Part shown: piece by piece, positions 55,214 to 63,241 of the stretch
How the letters are laid out: each line of letters starts with the position of its first letter
How positions within the stretch are numbered: position 1 is the first letter of the stretch
From: JALHSW01 sp963720675
GTDB lineage: Bacteria; Actinomycetota; Acidimicrobiia; IMCC26256; PALSA-555
NCBI GenBank assembly: GCA_963720675.1
Contig: CAVRGH010000010.1
Coordinates: 682,001-746,000, forward strand
DNA length: 64,000 bases
Direction: 5' to 3'
The notes under the pieces: model-generated
The model's input: only the letters and a program-made list of their open reading frames with translations
What the model was told of the DNA's origin: nothing
Database searches by the model: none
Made by a program: the position numbers and the translations under genes

Positions 55214-56890
55214 TCACGCCCGGGGCACCTCGTAGAGGAGGTCGTCGCCGAAGCGCCCGACCAGCTCCAGCGGCGCTGCGGTTGCCGGGTCGAGCAGCCG
55301 TTCCCACGGCGTCCCCGCGACCCCGGGGTGGACGACCACGTACCGGACGCCCAGCGCTCGCAGCCGTGCGATGGCGGCCGGATCCGGCAACGAGCGGAGC
55401 CGCTTCGAGTTCCGCAGGTACGACGGCGGAAGGTACCCGGAGTATCCGTTCGGCATGACCCGGTGGTGCGCCGTCGATCCGTAGAGGTTCGCCGCCTGGG
55501 AGAAGTACGTGACGTCGAGGCGGTCGGACGGGTTCATGGGGAGGTAGACGACGCCACCCTCGTCGGTGCGCCGGGCGAGCTCGGCGTCGACCGGCGCGAT
55601 CGCCACGTCCGGCTTGTCGAACCACGGGTCGAAGCCCTCGAGCATGACGGCGCCGACGAGCACCACCGCGACGACGGCCGAGACGACCACTCCACGGATG
55701 CGCACCCGCGCTCGGAGCCACCCGACGATCGCGACGGTCCCGAGCCCGGCGAGCAACCCGAGACCGCACAGCCCGATCATCCAGGCTCGGCCCGTCGCGC
55801 GCAGCGCGTTGAACGGGGGTACGAGCTCGTACAAGAGGCGGTACGGCGCGTACTGGCGCCACCCGGTCGCTGACGTACCGATCGCGAGGACCACGCCCAC
55901 GCCGAGCAGCGCGAGCCCGGTGATCGCCTGGGTGCGCTTCCGTCCACGGGCCCGCCACGCGTGGACCATGCCGACTACCGCGACGATCGTCGCGACCAGC
56001 CCCGGGAACGTGGGGATGCGCGGTGCATCGGTGGGGCCGAGACCGAGCAGGTCACCCCAGATCACGGACCCGTCGACGTGCGCGAAGTTGGCGCCGAGCG
56101 GCCCGAACGTCGCCAAAGAGAACTGGTAGTGCGGATCGCGGGCCTGGACCTGGAGGTTCGGGATCGCGAGGAGCGCGAGACACACGGCCGCGCCGCCGAG
56201 CGCGAAGAGGCCCGCGAGCACACCTCGCTTCCCGAGGACGCGCAGCCGGACGACGAGGACGACGGTGGCGGCGACCATCGCGTACGTCGCGGGGTAGAAG
56301 GACACCGAACCCTGCCACGCCACGACGGCGATCAGCGCGACGACGGGCCCTCGGAGCCGCCCGTCGGTACGAGCACGTTCGGCGAGCCACCACGCGGCCG
56401 CCGCCGCGAGGGGCACGCCGGGGCGGACGGCGATGTGGAGGTGGCGGGTCGTGAGCGCACCGAACGGCCCGAAGGCGTACACCGCGCCGGCCACCGCTCC
56501 GGCGAGCCGTGAGCCCGTCACGAGACGCACGAAGAGGTAACCCGAAGCGGCGCATGCCGTGAGGGCCAAGATGAGGATCACGTTGAAGACGCCGATCGGC
56601 GTCATCCCGAGCCAGCGCAGCGGCAACGACGGGATCGCGACGCCGAGCAACGAGTCCGAGTAGGCGAGCGTCGTCTTCTCCGGGGCGAAGATGTTCGCGT
56701 TGTAGACGTTCTTCCCCGTCTCGACCGCGTGCTGCACCCAGTCGACCGCCCAGGCCGAGTACAGCGCGTCGATCCCGTCGCGCGCTCGCGTCTGGAGATG
56801 GAGGACGAGCGGCCAGGTGAAGGCGATCGCCGCGAGGAACGAGCCGCCCAGCACCGAGCCCGTCTCGATGGCCCGCTCGCGACGGGTCAT
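55214..56890 (-). CDS. Polytopic membrane protein, GT-C-like
   Basis: 558 residues. About eleven hydrophobic helices in residues 13-420, then a soluble outer C-terminal domain (VAIAPVDAELARRTDEGGVV...GVRYVVVHPG). YLPMNPSDRLDVTYF is a recognisable segment of actinobacterial membrane proteins related to glycosyltransferases. The usual early outer-loop acidic pair is seen as ARDGIDALYSAWAVDW (D37, D40). No recognised donor. It closes the long minus-strand MaoC-thiolase operon, 27 bases after the preceding gene. Confidence 0.7.
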   Translation of the reverse strand: MTRRERAIETGSVLGGSFLAAIAFTWPLVLHLQTRARDGIDALYSAWAVDWVQHAVETGKNVYNANIFAPEKTTLAYSDSLLGVAIPSLPLRWLGMTPIGVFNVILILALTACAASGYLFVRLVTGSRLAGAVAGAVYAFGPFGALTTRHLHIAVRPGVPLAAAAAWWLAERARTDGRLRGPVVALIAVVAWQGSVSFYPATYAMVAATVVLVVRLRVLGKRGVLAGLFALGGAAVCLALLAIPNLQVQARDPHYQFSLATFGPLGANFAHVDGSVIWGDLLGLGPTDAPRIPTFPGLVATIVAVVGMVHAWRARGRKRTQAITGLALLGVGVVLAIGTSATGWRQYAPYRLLYELVPPFNALRATGRAWMIGLCGLGLLAGLGTVAIVGWLRARVRIRGVVVSAVVAVVLVGAVMLEGFDPWFDKPDVAIAPVDAELARRTDEGGVVYLPMNPSDRLDVTYFSQAANLYGSTAHHRVMPNGYSGYLPPSYLRNSKRLRSLPDPAAIARLRALGVRYVVVHPGVAGTPWERLLDPATAAPLELVGRFGDDLLYEVPRA

Positions 56891-56917
56891 CCGGTCTGCC
56901 GCGTCATCCGGTCGGCC

Positions 56918-57604
56918 TCATCGGCGAGGTGGTTCCTTCCCGATCCGCCGGTACGCCTCCGCCGGGAGGTCTGCGACGTCCTTGTAGAGGTGGTGCACGC
57001 AGGGCTCACCGGGCGCCTCGGGCGGGAACTCGACGCTCGTGGGCGTTGCGCCCCACTCGACGGGCTGGATCTCGTTGTTCACGGAACAGTGTGCGCAATA
57101 CACCCAGAGCTCGTCGCGCATGAACGTCTGCCCGGACTGCTCACGCAGCTTGAGGTACGCGTGCTCTCCCTCGTAGCGGCCGTCCTCGATGAGCTTCCCG
57201 CCGCTGCCGCAACGGAACGAGAGGACGATCTTCTCGTCGTCCTCCTCGACCTCGACCTCGCCCATATTGGCGAGCATCGCCCGGGCGATCACCTTCGCCC
57301 GGGCGGAGGCCGGCAGCGTCCCCCACTCGGTGCCGGTGTCGCGCCGGGGCTTCACGAACTCGTCGCCGGTCTTGCGGAGCGCCCGCTCGACCGCTTCCTC
57401 GCCGAGCTCCTCGCCGATGAACGTGAGCAGCGTGGTGATCCAGTTGATCGAGTAGTCCTTCAGGCCCGACCACTGCGCGACGGCGCGGTCGACGAGCTCG
57501 ATCCCGCCCTCGGTGTCCCCCGCTCGCAGTGCCGCCTTGGCCTGCTCCCACAGCGGCGTCTCCATGCGCTCGATGTCGGCATCGCTGAGCTGACGTTCGG
57601 TCAT
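56918..57604 (-). CDS. Hypothetical cysteine-containing protein
   Basis: 228 residues, soluble. I do not recognise it. The first half is helical (WEQAKAALRAGD, YSINWITTLLTFIGEELGEEAVERAL); the second half is beta-rich with C132 (RCGSGGKL), C170-x2-C173 (VYCAHCSVNNE) and C202 (PCVHHLY), a likely four-cysteine zinc or metal site with histidines 172, 204 and 205 nearby. ATG 57604 is the natural start. Encoded between the acyl-CoA dehydrogenase and a membrane protein in the MaoC-thiolase operon, so a role in the same pathway is likely. Confidence 0.78.
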   Translation of the reverse strand: MTERQLSDADIERMETPLWEQAKAALRAGDTEGGIELVDRAVAQWSGLKDYSINWITTLLTFIGEELGEEAVERALRKTGDEFVKPRRDTGTEWGTLPASARAKVIARAMLANMGEVEVEEDDEKIVLSFRCGSGGKLIEDGRYEGEHAYLKLREQSGQTFMRDELWVYCAHCSVNNEIQPVEWGATPTSVEFPPEAPGEPCVHHLYKDVADLPAEAYRRIGKEPPRR

Positions 57605-57651
57605 GACGTGCCTCTCTCGCTCTCGGACGGCGAGGACCCCGACCCCAGGAT

Positions 57652-58845
57652 CTAGGCGCGTGGGAGCCCCAACACGCGCTCGGCGATGATGTTGCGCTGG
57701 ATCTCGCTCGTGCCCCCGGGGATGGTGCCCGAGAACGAGCGGAAGTACTGCGTGATCCAAGAACCCTGACGCCACATGCGCGGGCCCAGGTGCTCCGTGT
57801 CGAGTGCGGCGGCCCCTTCGGACTCGGCGCCGAACAGCAGCAGGCGTTGGAGCACCTCGCTCCCGTACAGCTTCAGCAGCGAGTGCTCGGGCGCGGACTT
57901 GCCCCGCATGAACTTCGAGAAGCCCCGGTAGCCCATGAGCATCAGCGCCTGTGCGTCGACGTGGAACGACGCGACCTCGTCGCGGAAGCGGGCGTCCTCA
58001 CGGAGCGGCCGACCGTCGGGACCCGGCTCGGCACCCATCGCGACGAGTGCGTCGAGCGCGCGCTGCACGTCGTAGGCGTACTCGATCCAGAGCATCGCCC
58101 GTTCGTGGCCCAGCGACACCTGGGTGAGCGCCCAACCCTGGTTGAGCTCGCCGAGCAGGTTCTCCTTCGGCACCACGACGTCGGTGAAGAACACCTCGTT
58201 GAAGTCGGTGTAGTCCTGCTCGGTGAGCTCCGGGAACGGGCGTGCTTCGACGCCCGGCGACTTCATGTCGACGATGAAGACGCTGATCCCTTTGTGCTTG
58301 GGCACGTCGGGGTCGGTGCGCACGAAGCACATGCACCAGTCGGCGTGGTGGGCACCCGAGGTCCAGACCTTCTGCCCGTTGATGACGAAGCTGTCGCCGT
58401 CCTGGACCGCTCGCGTCTTGAGGCTCGCGAGGTCGCTGCCGGCGCCGGGCTCGCTCATCCCGAGGCACCAGGCGATCTCGGCCCGGAGCGTGGGGAGGAG
58501 CCAGCGTTCCTGCTGCTCGGGCGTGCCGGCGTCGCGCAGCGAGGGGGCGATGATGCCGAGCGCCTGCGGGTTCAGGCTGCGGGGGATCTCCCGCTCCTTC
58601 ATCACCTCGAAGTAGATCATCTGCTCCGACGCGCTCGCGTTGCGGCCACCGAGCTCCGGCGGCCACCCGGGGACGAGCCAACCCGCGTCGAACTCCGTTC
58701 GCTGCCACGCACGCGACCAGTCCTGCAGGTCGGCGCTGGACTTCCGGGGGCCCTCGATCAGCTCGCGCGGCGGCGCGTGCTCGTCGAGCCACGCGGTCAG
58801 CTCGGCGCGGAAGGCTTCCTCGGCGGCTCCGTAGCGAAGTTGCAC
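57652..58845 (-). CDS. Acyl-CoA dehydrogenase (FadE29/ChsE2-like)
   Basis: 397 residues. GMSEPGAGSDLASLKTRA and INGQKVWTSGAHHADWC are the FAD/substrate motifs; the C-terminus SGTIPGGTSEIQRNIIAERV is typical. RYGAAEEAFRAELTAWLDEH at the N-terminus is shared with dehydrogenases that act on CoA esters of steroid or other large side chains. GTG 58845 is nine bases after the thiolase stop. Same operon as Ltp2-like thiolase and DUF35 proteins. Confidence 0.92.
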   Translation of the reverse strand: MQLRYGAAEEAFRAELTAWLDEHAPPRELIEGPRKSSADLQDWSRAWQRTEFDAGWLVPGWPPELGGRNASASEQMIYFEVMKEREIPRSLNPQALGIIAPSLRDAGTPEQQERWLLPTLRAEIAWCLGMSEPGAGSDLASLKTRAVQDGDSFVINGQKVWTSGAHHADWCMCFVRTDPDVPKHKGISVFIVDMKSPGVEARPFPELTEQDYTDFNEVFFTDVVVPKENLLGELNQGWALTQVSLGHERAMLWIEYAYDVQRALDALVAMGAEPGPDGRPLREDARFRDEVASFHVDAQALMLMGYRGFSKFMRGKSAPEHSLLKLYGSEVLQRLLLFGAESEGAAALDTEHLGPRMWRQGSWITQYFRSFSGTIPGGTSEIQRNIIAERVLGLPRA

Positions 58846-58854
58846 CGCCGGAAC

Positions 58855-60072
58855 CTACCTGCGCTGCGTGAGCAGGAGCGCCCCGGCCATCGGCCCACCG
58901 CCCGCGCAGGCCACCCCGACCTCCGGGTCGCCCGGCACCTGACGGTCGCCGGCCTCGCCCCAGAGCTGCACACAGGCCTCGTGGATGAACCCGAACCCGT
59001 GGAGCCGACCCGACGAGAGCTGCCCACCGTTGGTGTTCAGCGGAAGCTCGCCGTCGAGCGCGATGCGCTGTCCACCTTCGACGAACGGGCCCGACTCACC
59101 GACGCCGCAGAACTTCATCGCCTCGAGCCAGCACATGGTGATGAAGGAGAACCCGTCGTACATCTCGGCGAGCTGCACGTCGGACGGCTCGAGGTCGGTG
59201 CGGCTCCACAGCTGCTCTCCCGCGTCGCGCACCGCCATGGTCGTGAGCGGCTCCCACTGGTCCCACGAGGGACGGCCGTGGAGCGCGGTGCCGACCGCCT
59301 CGACCTGGATCGGGGGCTTCCGGAGGTCCGGAGCCGTGTCGGCTCGGGACACGATCACCGCGGTGCCGCCGTCGCACGGCACGTCGCAGTCGTAGAGGCA
59401 GAACGGCGACGAGATCATCCGCGCGCTCAGGTAGTCGTCCATCGACATCGGGTCGCGGTAGATCCCCTTCGGGTTCAGCGCGGCGTTCTTGCGGGCGTTG
59501 AGCGCGATCTGCGCGAGCTGCTCGCGCGTCGTTCCGTACTCGTGGAAGTGCAGGTTGCACATCATCGCGATCCACGTCGCCGCGGAGGGCACCGAGTACG
59601 GCAGCAGCCACTCCATGAAGCCGCTCGCTCGGTAGCTCGAGCCCCCGCCGCCTCCGCCGGGCATCACCGCGGCGCGGCCGCCCTCACCCTGTGCGCTGCC
59701 CTCGAAGACGCTGCGGAAGCACAGCACGTGCGTCGCGAGCCCGGCCGAGACGGCGAGGCAGGCGTTGATGACCGAACCGAGCTGCGACGGGAGCTCGAGC
59801 GCGCCCGTCCACCAGTTCAGATTGAGGCGGAGCGCGTCGTGCACGTCGGTGACACCGGCACCGGAGAACCCGATCGGCGATTCCATGCCGCCGGGGTATG
59901 TGGAGATCCCGTCGATGTCGGCCGTCGTCAGCCCTGCGTCCTCGATCGCGGCGAGGCACGCGTCCAGCGTCAGCTCGAGTGGGTCACGGTGCAGGCGCCG
60001 CCCGACATCGGACTGGCCGGCACCGCTGATCAGCGCGCGGCGCTCCCCGAGGAGATCTGTCGCTTCGGTCAT
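58855..60072 (-). CDS. Ltp2/SCP2-type thiolase-fold lyase
   Basis: 405 residues. Thiolase fold with INACLAVSAGLATHVLCFRS (C105 at the nucleophile position), NTNGGQLSSGRLHGFGFIHE in place of the classical HPLG loop, and a closing GVACAGGGPMAGALLL. Ltp2-type proteins work with a DUF35 partner as retro-aldolases that remove the last side-chain unit of steroid CoA esters. Here a DUF35 gene lies six bases upstream. Start ATG 60072. An ordinary thiolase role cannot be excluded. Confidence 0.88.
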   Translation of the reverse strand: MTEATDLLGERRALISGAGQSDVGRRLHRDPLELTLDACLAAIEDAGLTTADIDGISTYPGGMESPIGFSGAGVTDVHDALRLNLNWWTGALELPSQLGSVINACLAVSAGLATHVLCFRSVFEGSAQGEGGRAAVMPGGGGGGSSYRASGFMEWLLPYSVPSAATWIAMMCNLHFHEYGTTREQLAQIALNARKNAALNPKGIYRDPMSMDDYLSARMISSPFCLYDCDVPCDGGTAVIVSRADTAPDLRKPPIQVEAVGTALHGRPSWDQWEPLTTMAVRDAGEQLWSRTDLEPSDVQLAEMYDGFSFITMCWLEAMKFCGVGESGPFVEGGQRIALDGELPLNTNGGQLSSGRLHGFGFIHEACVQLWGEAGDRQVPGDPEVGVACAGGGPMAGALLLTQRR

Positions 60073-60078
60073 CTCGTC

Positions 60079-60504
60079 TCAGCCCTTCACCGGCTCGAAC
60101 ACGGGGATCCAGACCTCTTCTTCGACGTGCGCCTCGAACAGCACCTGGACCGGCATGTCGAACGTCACGTCCTCGGGCGCGCAGTTCACGATGTTCGTCG
60201 TGACGCGCAGATCCTCCTGCTCGGGGAAGCTCACCACTGCGAGGACGAACGGTGGCTCGAGCCCGGGCATCCACGGCTGGTGGTTGATCGAGAAGGTCAA
60301 CACGGTGCCCCGACCCGAGATCGCCTCGACGCCGAGGTCCTTCGAGTGACACTTCGGGCAGAGCACGCCCGGCGGGTGGATGAAGTACTTGCACGAGTTG
60401 CACCGCTGGAAGCGGAGCTCCCCGTCGCGCCCGCCCCGCCAGTAGTGCTCGTTCCGCGCGGTGATCCGCGGCAGGATCCGAAACGGCACGTCAGTCGTCG
60501 CCAT
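60079..60504 (-). CDS. DUF35/OB-fold zinc-ribbon protein (Ltp2 partner)
   Basis: 141 residues. Zinc ribbon C35-x2-C38 and C49-x2-C52 (RCNSCKYFIHPPGVLCPKC), then an OB-fold (GTVLTFSINHQPWMPG, PFVLAVVSF, MPVQVLFEAH). DUF35 proteins bind thiolase-like Ltp proteins and guide acyl-CoA; the adjacent Ltp2-like gene is the expected partner. It overlaps the CMD gene by 14 bases. Confidence 0.9.
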   Translation of the reverse strand: MATTDVPFRILPRITARNEHYWRGGRDGELRFQRCNSCKYFIHPPGVLCPKCHSKDLGVEAISGRGTVLTFSINHQPWMPGLEPPFVLAVVSFPEQEDLRVTTNIVNCAPEDVTFDMPVQVLFEAHVEEEVWIPVFEPVKG

Positions 60505-60895
60505 CGTCGTCCTCGTCGTCGTCGGTATCGGGAGCGACCGCGGCGGCGAAGCCGCGACGGGCGTGGGGCACCGCTTCGGCCGCGGGCAGGAGCCCGAAGC
60601 TGGGGGCCGTCAGCATGATCGAACCGATCACCTCGTCCCACGAGGCACCGACCTCGCGGGCGAGGCTGGCGTGGCGCGCCACACCGTCACCGTTGCGCAC
60701 GATCACCGTGCACGCGAGACGGATCAGCTCGTGGGTCTTGCGGTCGGGCGCGGGGAGCGAGTCGATCTGGCTCATCCACGCGCTCTGCGCCTCGTGCAGC
60801 GAGGGGAACAGCTCGTGGACCGGTTGCTCCCAGGGGAAGCTCCAGTCCTCGCCGGCCTGTTCGTCGCCGACCTGCTCGCCGTCGTCGGGCGTCAT
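60491..60895 (-). CDS. Carboxymuconolactone decarboxylase-like protein without CxxC
   Basis: 134 residues. DRKTHELIRLACTVIVRNGD, then GVARHASLAREVGASWDEV and the last helix IMLTAPSFGLLPAAEAV have the AhpD/CMD six-helix pattern and the conserved histidine (ARHA). The CxxC pair of peroxidase-type members is absent; only one cysteine occurs. It is therefore unlikely to be a thiol peroxidase. The acidic Asp/Glu-rich tail is unusual. Placed between the two DUF35 genes, it may bind a pathway intermediate. Confidence 0.75.
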   Translation of the reverse strand: MTPDDGEQVGDEQAGEDWSFPWEQPVHELFPSLHEAQSAWMSQIDSLPAPDRKTHELIRLACTVIVRNGDGVARHASLAREVGASWDEVIGSIMLTAPSFGLLPAAEAVPHARRGFAAAVAPDTDDDEDDDGDD

Positions 60896-60902
60896 GGCGC
60901 GC

Positions 60903-61301
60903 TCATGCGGGTGCGAACACCGGGATCGTGAACTCCTCGTCGAGGTCGCGGTAGGTGACCTGCAGCGACATCCCGACCTCGACCCGGTCCGGCTCGCAGT
61001 CGACGACGTTGGTCATCATCCGCGGTCCTTCCGCGAGCTCGACGATCGCCGCGACGTACGGGACCCGCTCGGGGAACGGGGGGAGGTCGTTCACGTGCAC
61101 CGTGGAGTAGGTGTACAGCGTGGCGGTGCCACTGGCCTCCTCCCACGTCACCTGCTCACCCCAGCACCTCGGGCAGAACGGTCGTGGGTAGAAGTGCGCT
61201 TCGCCGCAGTCGGCGCACCGCTTGATGAGCAGCCGACGATCACGCGCCGCGTCCCAGAACGGTTGCGTCTCGGCTTCGGGGGCCGGGAGGTCGAAGCGCA
61301 C
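60903..61301 (-). CDS. DUF35/OB-fold zinc-ribbon protein
   Basis: 132 residues. Second DUF35 protein of the operon, with zinc ligands C29-x2-C32 and C43-x2-C46 (RCADCGEAHFYPRPFCPRC) and an OB-fold (GTATLYTYSTVHVNDLPPFP, YVAAIVELAEGPRMMTNVVD). In mycobacterial ChsH2 a DUF35 module is fused to a MaoC module; here the MaoC gene lies 20 bases upstream, so the pair may be a split equivalent. GTG 61301 chosen; no other start fits after the MaoC stop. Confidence 0.88.
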   Translation of the reverse strand: MRFDLPAPEAETQPFWDAARDRRLLIKRCADCGEAHFYPRPFCPRCWGEQVTWEEASGTATLYTYSTVHVNDLPPFPERVPYVAAIVELAEGPRMMTNVVDCEPDRVEVGMSLQVTYRDLDEEFTIPVFAPA

Positions 61302-61321
61302 GCGGGCCGCGTCCGGCTCGC

Positions 61322-61750
61322 TCAGCGGGCCGGGAGTGCGGCGACCGCGAGACCGGACACTTTGGCTTCGCCGTTCTGGTTGACGACCTCACACTCGAGG
61401 TCGACCAGGTGCTCGCCGTCGGCCTCGTACTTCTTGGCGACGGTGACGTGGGTGGTGAGCTGCTCGCCGGGCCAGGTCTGCTTGGTGAAGCGGACCTTGT
61501 AGGTCTTGAGGGTGCCGACCCCGACGTAGTCGGTGATCGCCTTCCCGAGCAGGCCCATCGTGAACATGCCATGGCCGAACACGCTCGGGAGGCCGGCTTC
61601 CTTGGCCGCGACCTCGTCGTGATGCATGGGGTTGAAGTCGCCCGACGCGCCGGCGTACATGACGAGATCGGTGCGACCCAGCTCCTGGGTGAACTCCGGG
61701 GCGGCATCGCCCTGGCTCACGTCGTCGAAGAACAGCTTCTGCTCGCCCAT
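61322..61750 (-). CDS. MaoC-like (R)-hydratase family protein
   Basis: 142 residues, one hot-dog domain. YAGASGDFNPMHHDEVAAKE (32-51) contains the hydratase motif with D38 and H43, followed by SVFGHGMFTMGLLG. Hydrates an enoyl-CoA. GGGAGGA lies nine bases before ATG 61750; the frame is open to 61843 but those codons lie in the intergenic region with operator D. First gene of the operon. Confidence 0.9.
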   Translation of the reverse strand: MGEQKLFFDDVSQGDAAPEFTQELGRTDLVMYAGASGDFNPMHHDEVAAKEAGLPSVFGHGMFTMGLLGKAITDYVGVGTLKTYKVRFTKQTWPGEQLTTHVTVAKKYEADGEHLVDLECEVVNQNGEAKVSGLAVAALPAR

Positions 61751-61827
61751 GGTGGCGGTTCCTCCCGGTGAGTCCCGGCCGGTGCGTCCCGGTGCGGGCT
61801 CGGCTTCGATCGCAGCGTGGCCGTTTG

Positions 61828-61843
61828 CTGACACCGCTGTCAA
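61828..61843. promoter_or_regulatory. Operator D: CTGAC-N6-GTCAA
   Basis: CTGACACCGCTGTCAA between the divergent MaoC-led operon (minus) and the cytochrome P450 gene (plus). On the minus strand it reads TTGACA, a perfect -35. The inner TGAC-N6-GTCA is identical in type to operators A-C. Confidence 0.55.
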
Positions 61844-61886
61844 CTTCGCGCCTCACCCTCGGCCGACTTCGCGCGAGTCTTCGTCC

Positions 61887-63209
61887 ATGCGCCATGCCGG
61901 GGACGCCACGGTCGCCCCCATGCCCCCGGTGCTCGACGGCGCGCTCCCCTGGGTGGACGCCGGGTTGGGCCTCCTCCGGGACCCCACCGCGTTCTTCGCC
62001 GGGGCTCGGGAGCGGCACGGGGACACGTTCGTGGTCGACGCGTTCGGGTTCCGACTGTTCTGCGTCTTCTCACCCGAGGGCGTCCGCCGGCTCTACGAGC
62101 TCCCCGAGCGTGAGGCGAGCTTCGGGCTCGCGACGTACCGGCTCATCGGCTTCAAGCTCCCGCCCGAGCTCCTCGTCGGTCGACGCAACACGCCGCACCA
62201 CCTCTTCGGCGCCCAGAAGGTGGAGGGCTACCTCCGCACCCTCGATGAGGCCGTGTCCCTCGAGCTCGCGGCGCTCGGGCGCTCGGGAAGCTTCGACGTG
62301 TTCGACGAGAGCCGACGCCTCGGGCACCGGCTCGGGTTCGGGTCGTGGGCCGGCGTCGAGGCGGCATCGCCGCAGTACTTCGATCGGCTCGTGCCGCTGT
62401 TCGACCGCATCGACTCGAGCCAGGCGTTCGTCAAGCCCGCGCAGGGCTTCGTGACCTGGGCGACCCATCGGGCGCGGGAACGGCGCGCGATGCACGGGAT
62501 CGAGGCGGTCGTCGCGGAGATCTGGCGCGCACGGCAGCGAGCAGGGCGGGAAGAGCACGACTTCCTCGAGCAGCTCGTCGCGTCGTACGACGATCTCCCC
62601 GAGGACGAGCAGCTCGTCGGTGCGGCACGAGACGTGATCATGCTGCACGTCGGCGCGCAGTCGAACCTCTACGCCGCGCTCGCCTGGACATTGGTGCGTG
62701 TCCTCGAGCACCCCGACCTCGCGATGCAGATCATCGCCGGCGACGACGACCTGCTGGAGCGCTGCGCGAGCGAGGCGATCCGACTCGCGCAGCGCTCGAT
62801 CACGTTGCGCGAGGTGCTCGCCCCGGTGGAGATCGACGACGGGCACCGGACCTACACCCTCGGACCGGGGACCTTCGTCACCACGATGCTGTCGGTGACC
62901 AACGCGACCGCAGCCCCGGGCCTCGCGACGTTCGATCCCGACCACTACGTCGGCCGTCGCCTCGACCCGGCGATCCCCGTCGCGACCAAGGAGCTCGTGA
63001 GCACCTTCGGGCACGGTTCGCACGCGTGCCCCGCGGCCCGGTTCTCGATCTCGGCCATCCGGATCGCGGTGCGGCGCCTGCTCGAGACCTACGAGCTGAC
63101 CCCGGAGTTCGCCCGCCCCGGCGGCGGTGGCCCCGAGCCCCGGCGGCGGCAAGTGGGCGGCGTCGCGCGGGCCGAGCGTGCCGTGCGCGTCCGGTACTCG
63201 GCCCGCTGA
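61887..63209 (+). CDS. Cytochrome P450
   Basis: 440 residues, soluble. The heme-binding loop FGHGSHACPAARFS places the proximal cysteine at 381. SEAIRLAQ contains the EXXR helix, and the I-helix region is VGAQSNLYAALAW, which lacks the usual acid-alcohol pair. The opening PPVLDGALPWVDAGLGLLRD and the histidine-rich heme loop recall the CYP51/CYP7-type group more than CYP125, so sterol-like substrates are possible. ATG 61887 used; ATG 61920 is also reasonable. It diverges from the Ltp2/DUF35 operon across operator D, the same layout as cyp125 beside the mycobacterial igr genes. Confidence 0.88.
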   Translation: MRHAGDATVAPMPPVLDGALPWVDAGLGLLRDPTAFFAGARERHGDTFVVDAFGFRLFCVFSPEGVRRLYELPEREASFGLATYRLIGFKLPPELLVGRRNTPHHLFGAQKVEGYLRTLDEAVSLELAALGRSGSFDVFDESRRLGHRLGFGSWAGVEAASPQYFDRLVPLFDRIDSSQAFVKPAQGFVTWATHRARERRAMHGIEAVVAEIWRARQRAGREEHDFLEQLVASYDDLPEDEQLVGAARDVIMLHVGAQSNLYAALAWTLVRVLEHPDLAMQIIAGDDDLLERCASEAIRLAQRSITLREVLAPVEIDDGHRTYTLGPGTFVTTMLSVTNATAAPGLATFDPDHYVGRRLDPAIPVATKELVSTFGHGSHACPAARFSISAIRIAVRRLLETYELTPEFARPGGGGPEPRRRQVGGVARAERAVRVRYSAR

Positions 63210-63229
63210 CGGCTCCTCGACAACTCGCG

Positions 63230-63235
63230 TAACGT
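63230..63235 (+). promoter_or_regulatory. -10 box of a probable leaderless promoter
   Basis: TAACGT, six bases before GTG 63242, identical to the TetR -10 at 1360-1365. It lies in the 32-base gap after the P450 stop; there is no Shine-Dalgarno. Confidence 0.45.
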
Positions 63236-63241
63236 GCCCGC

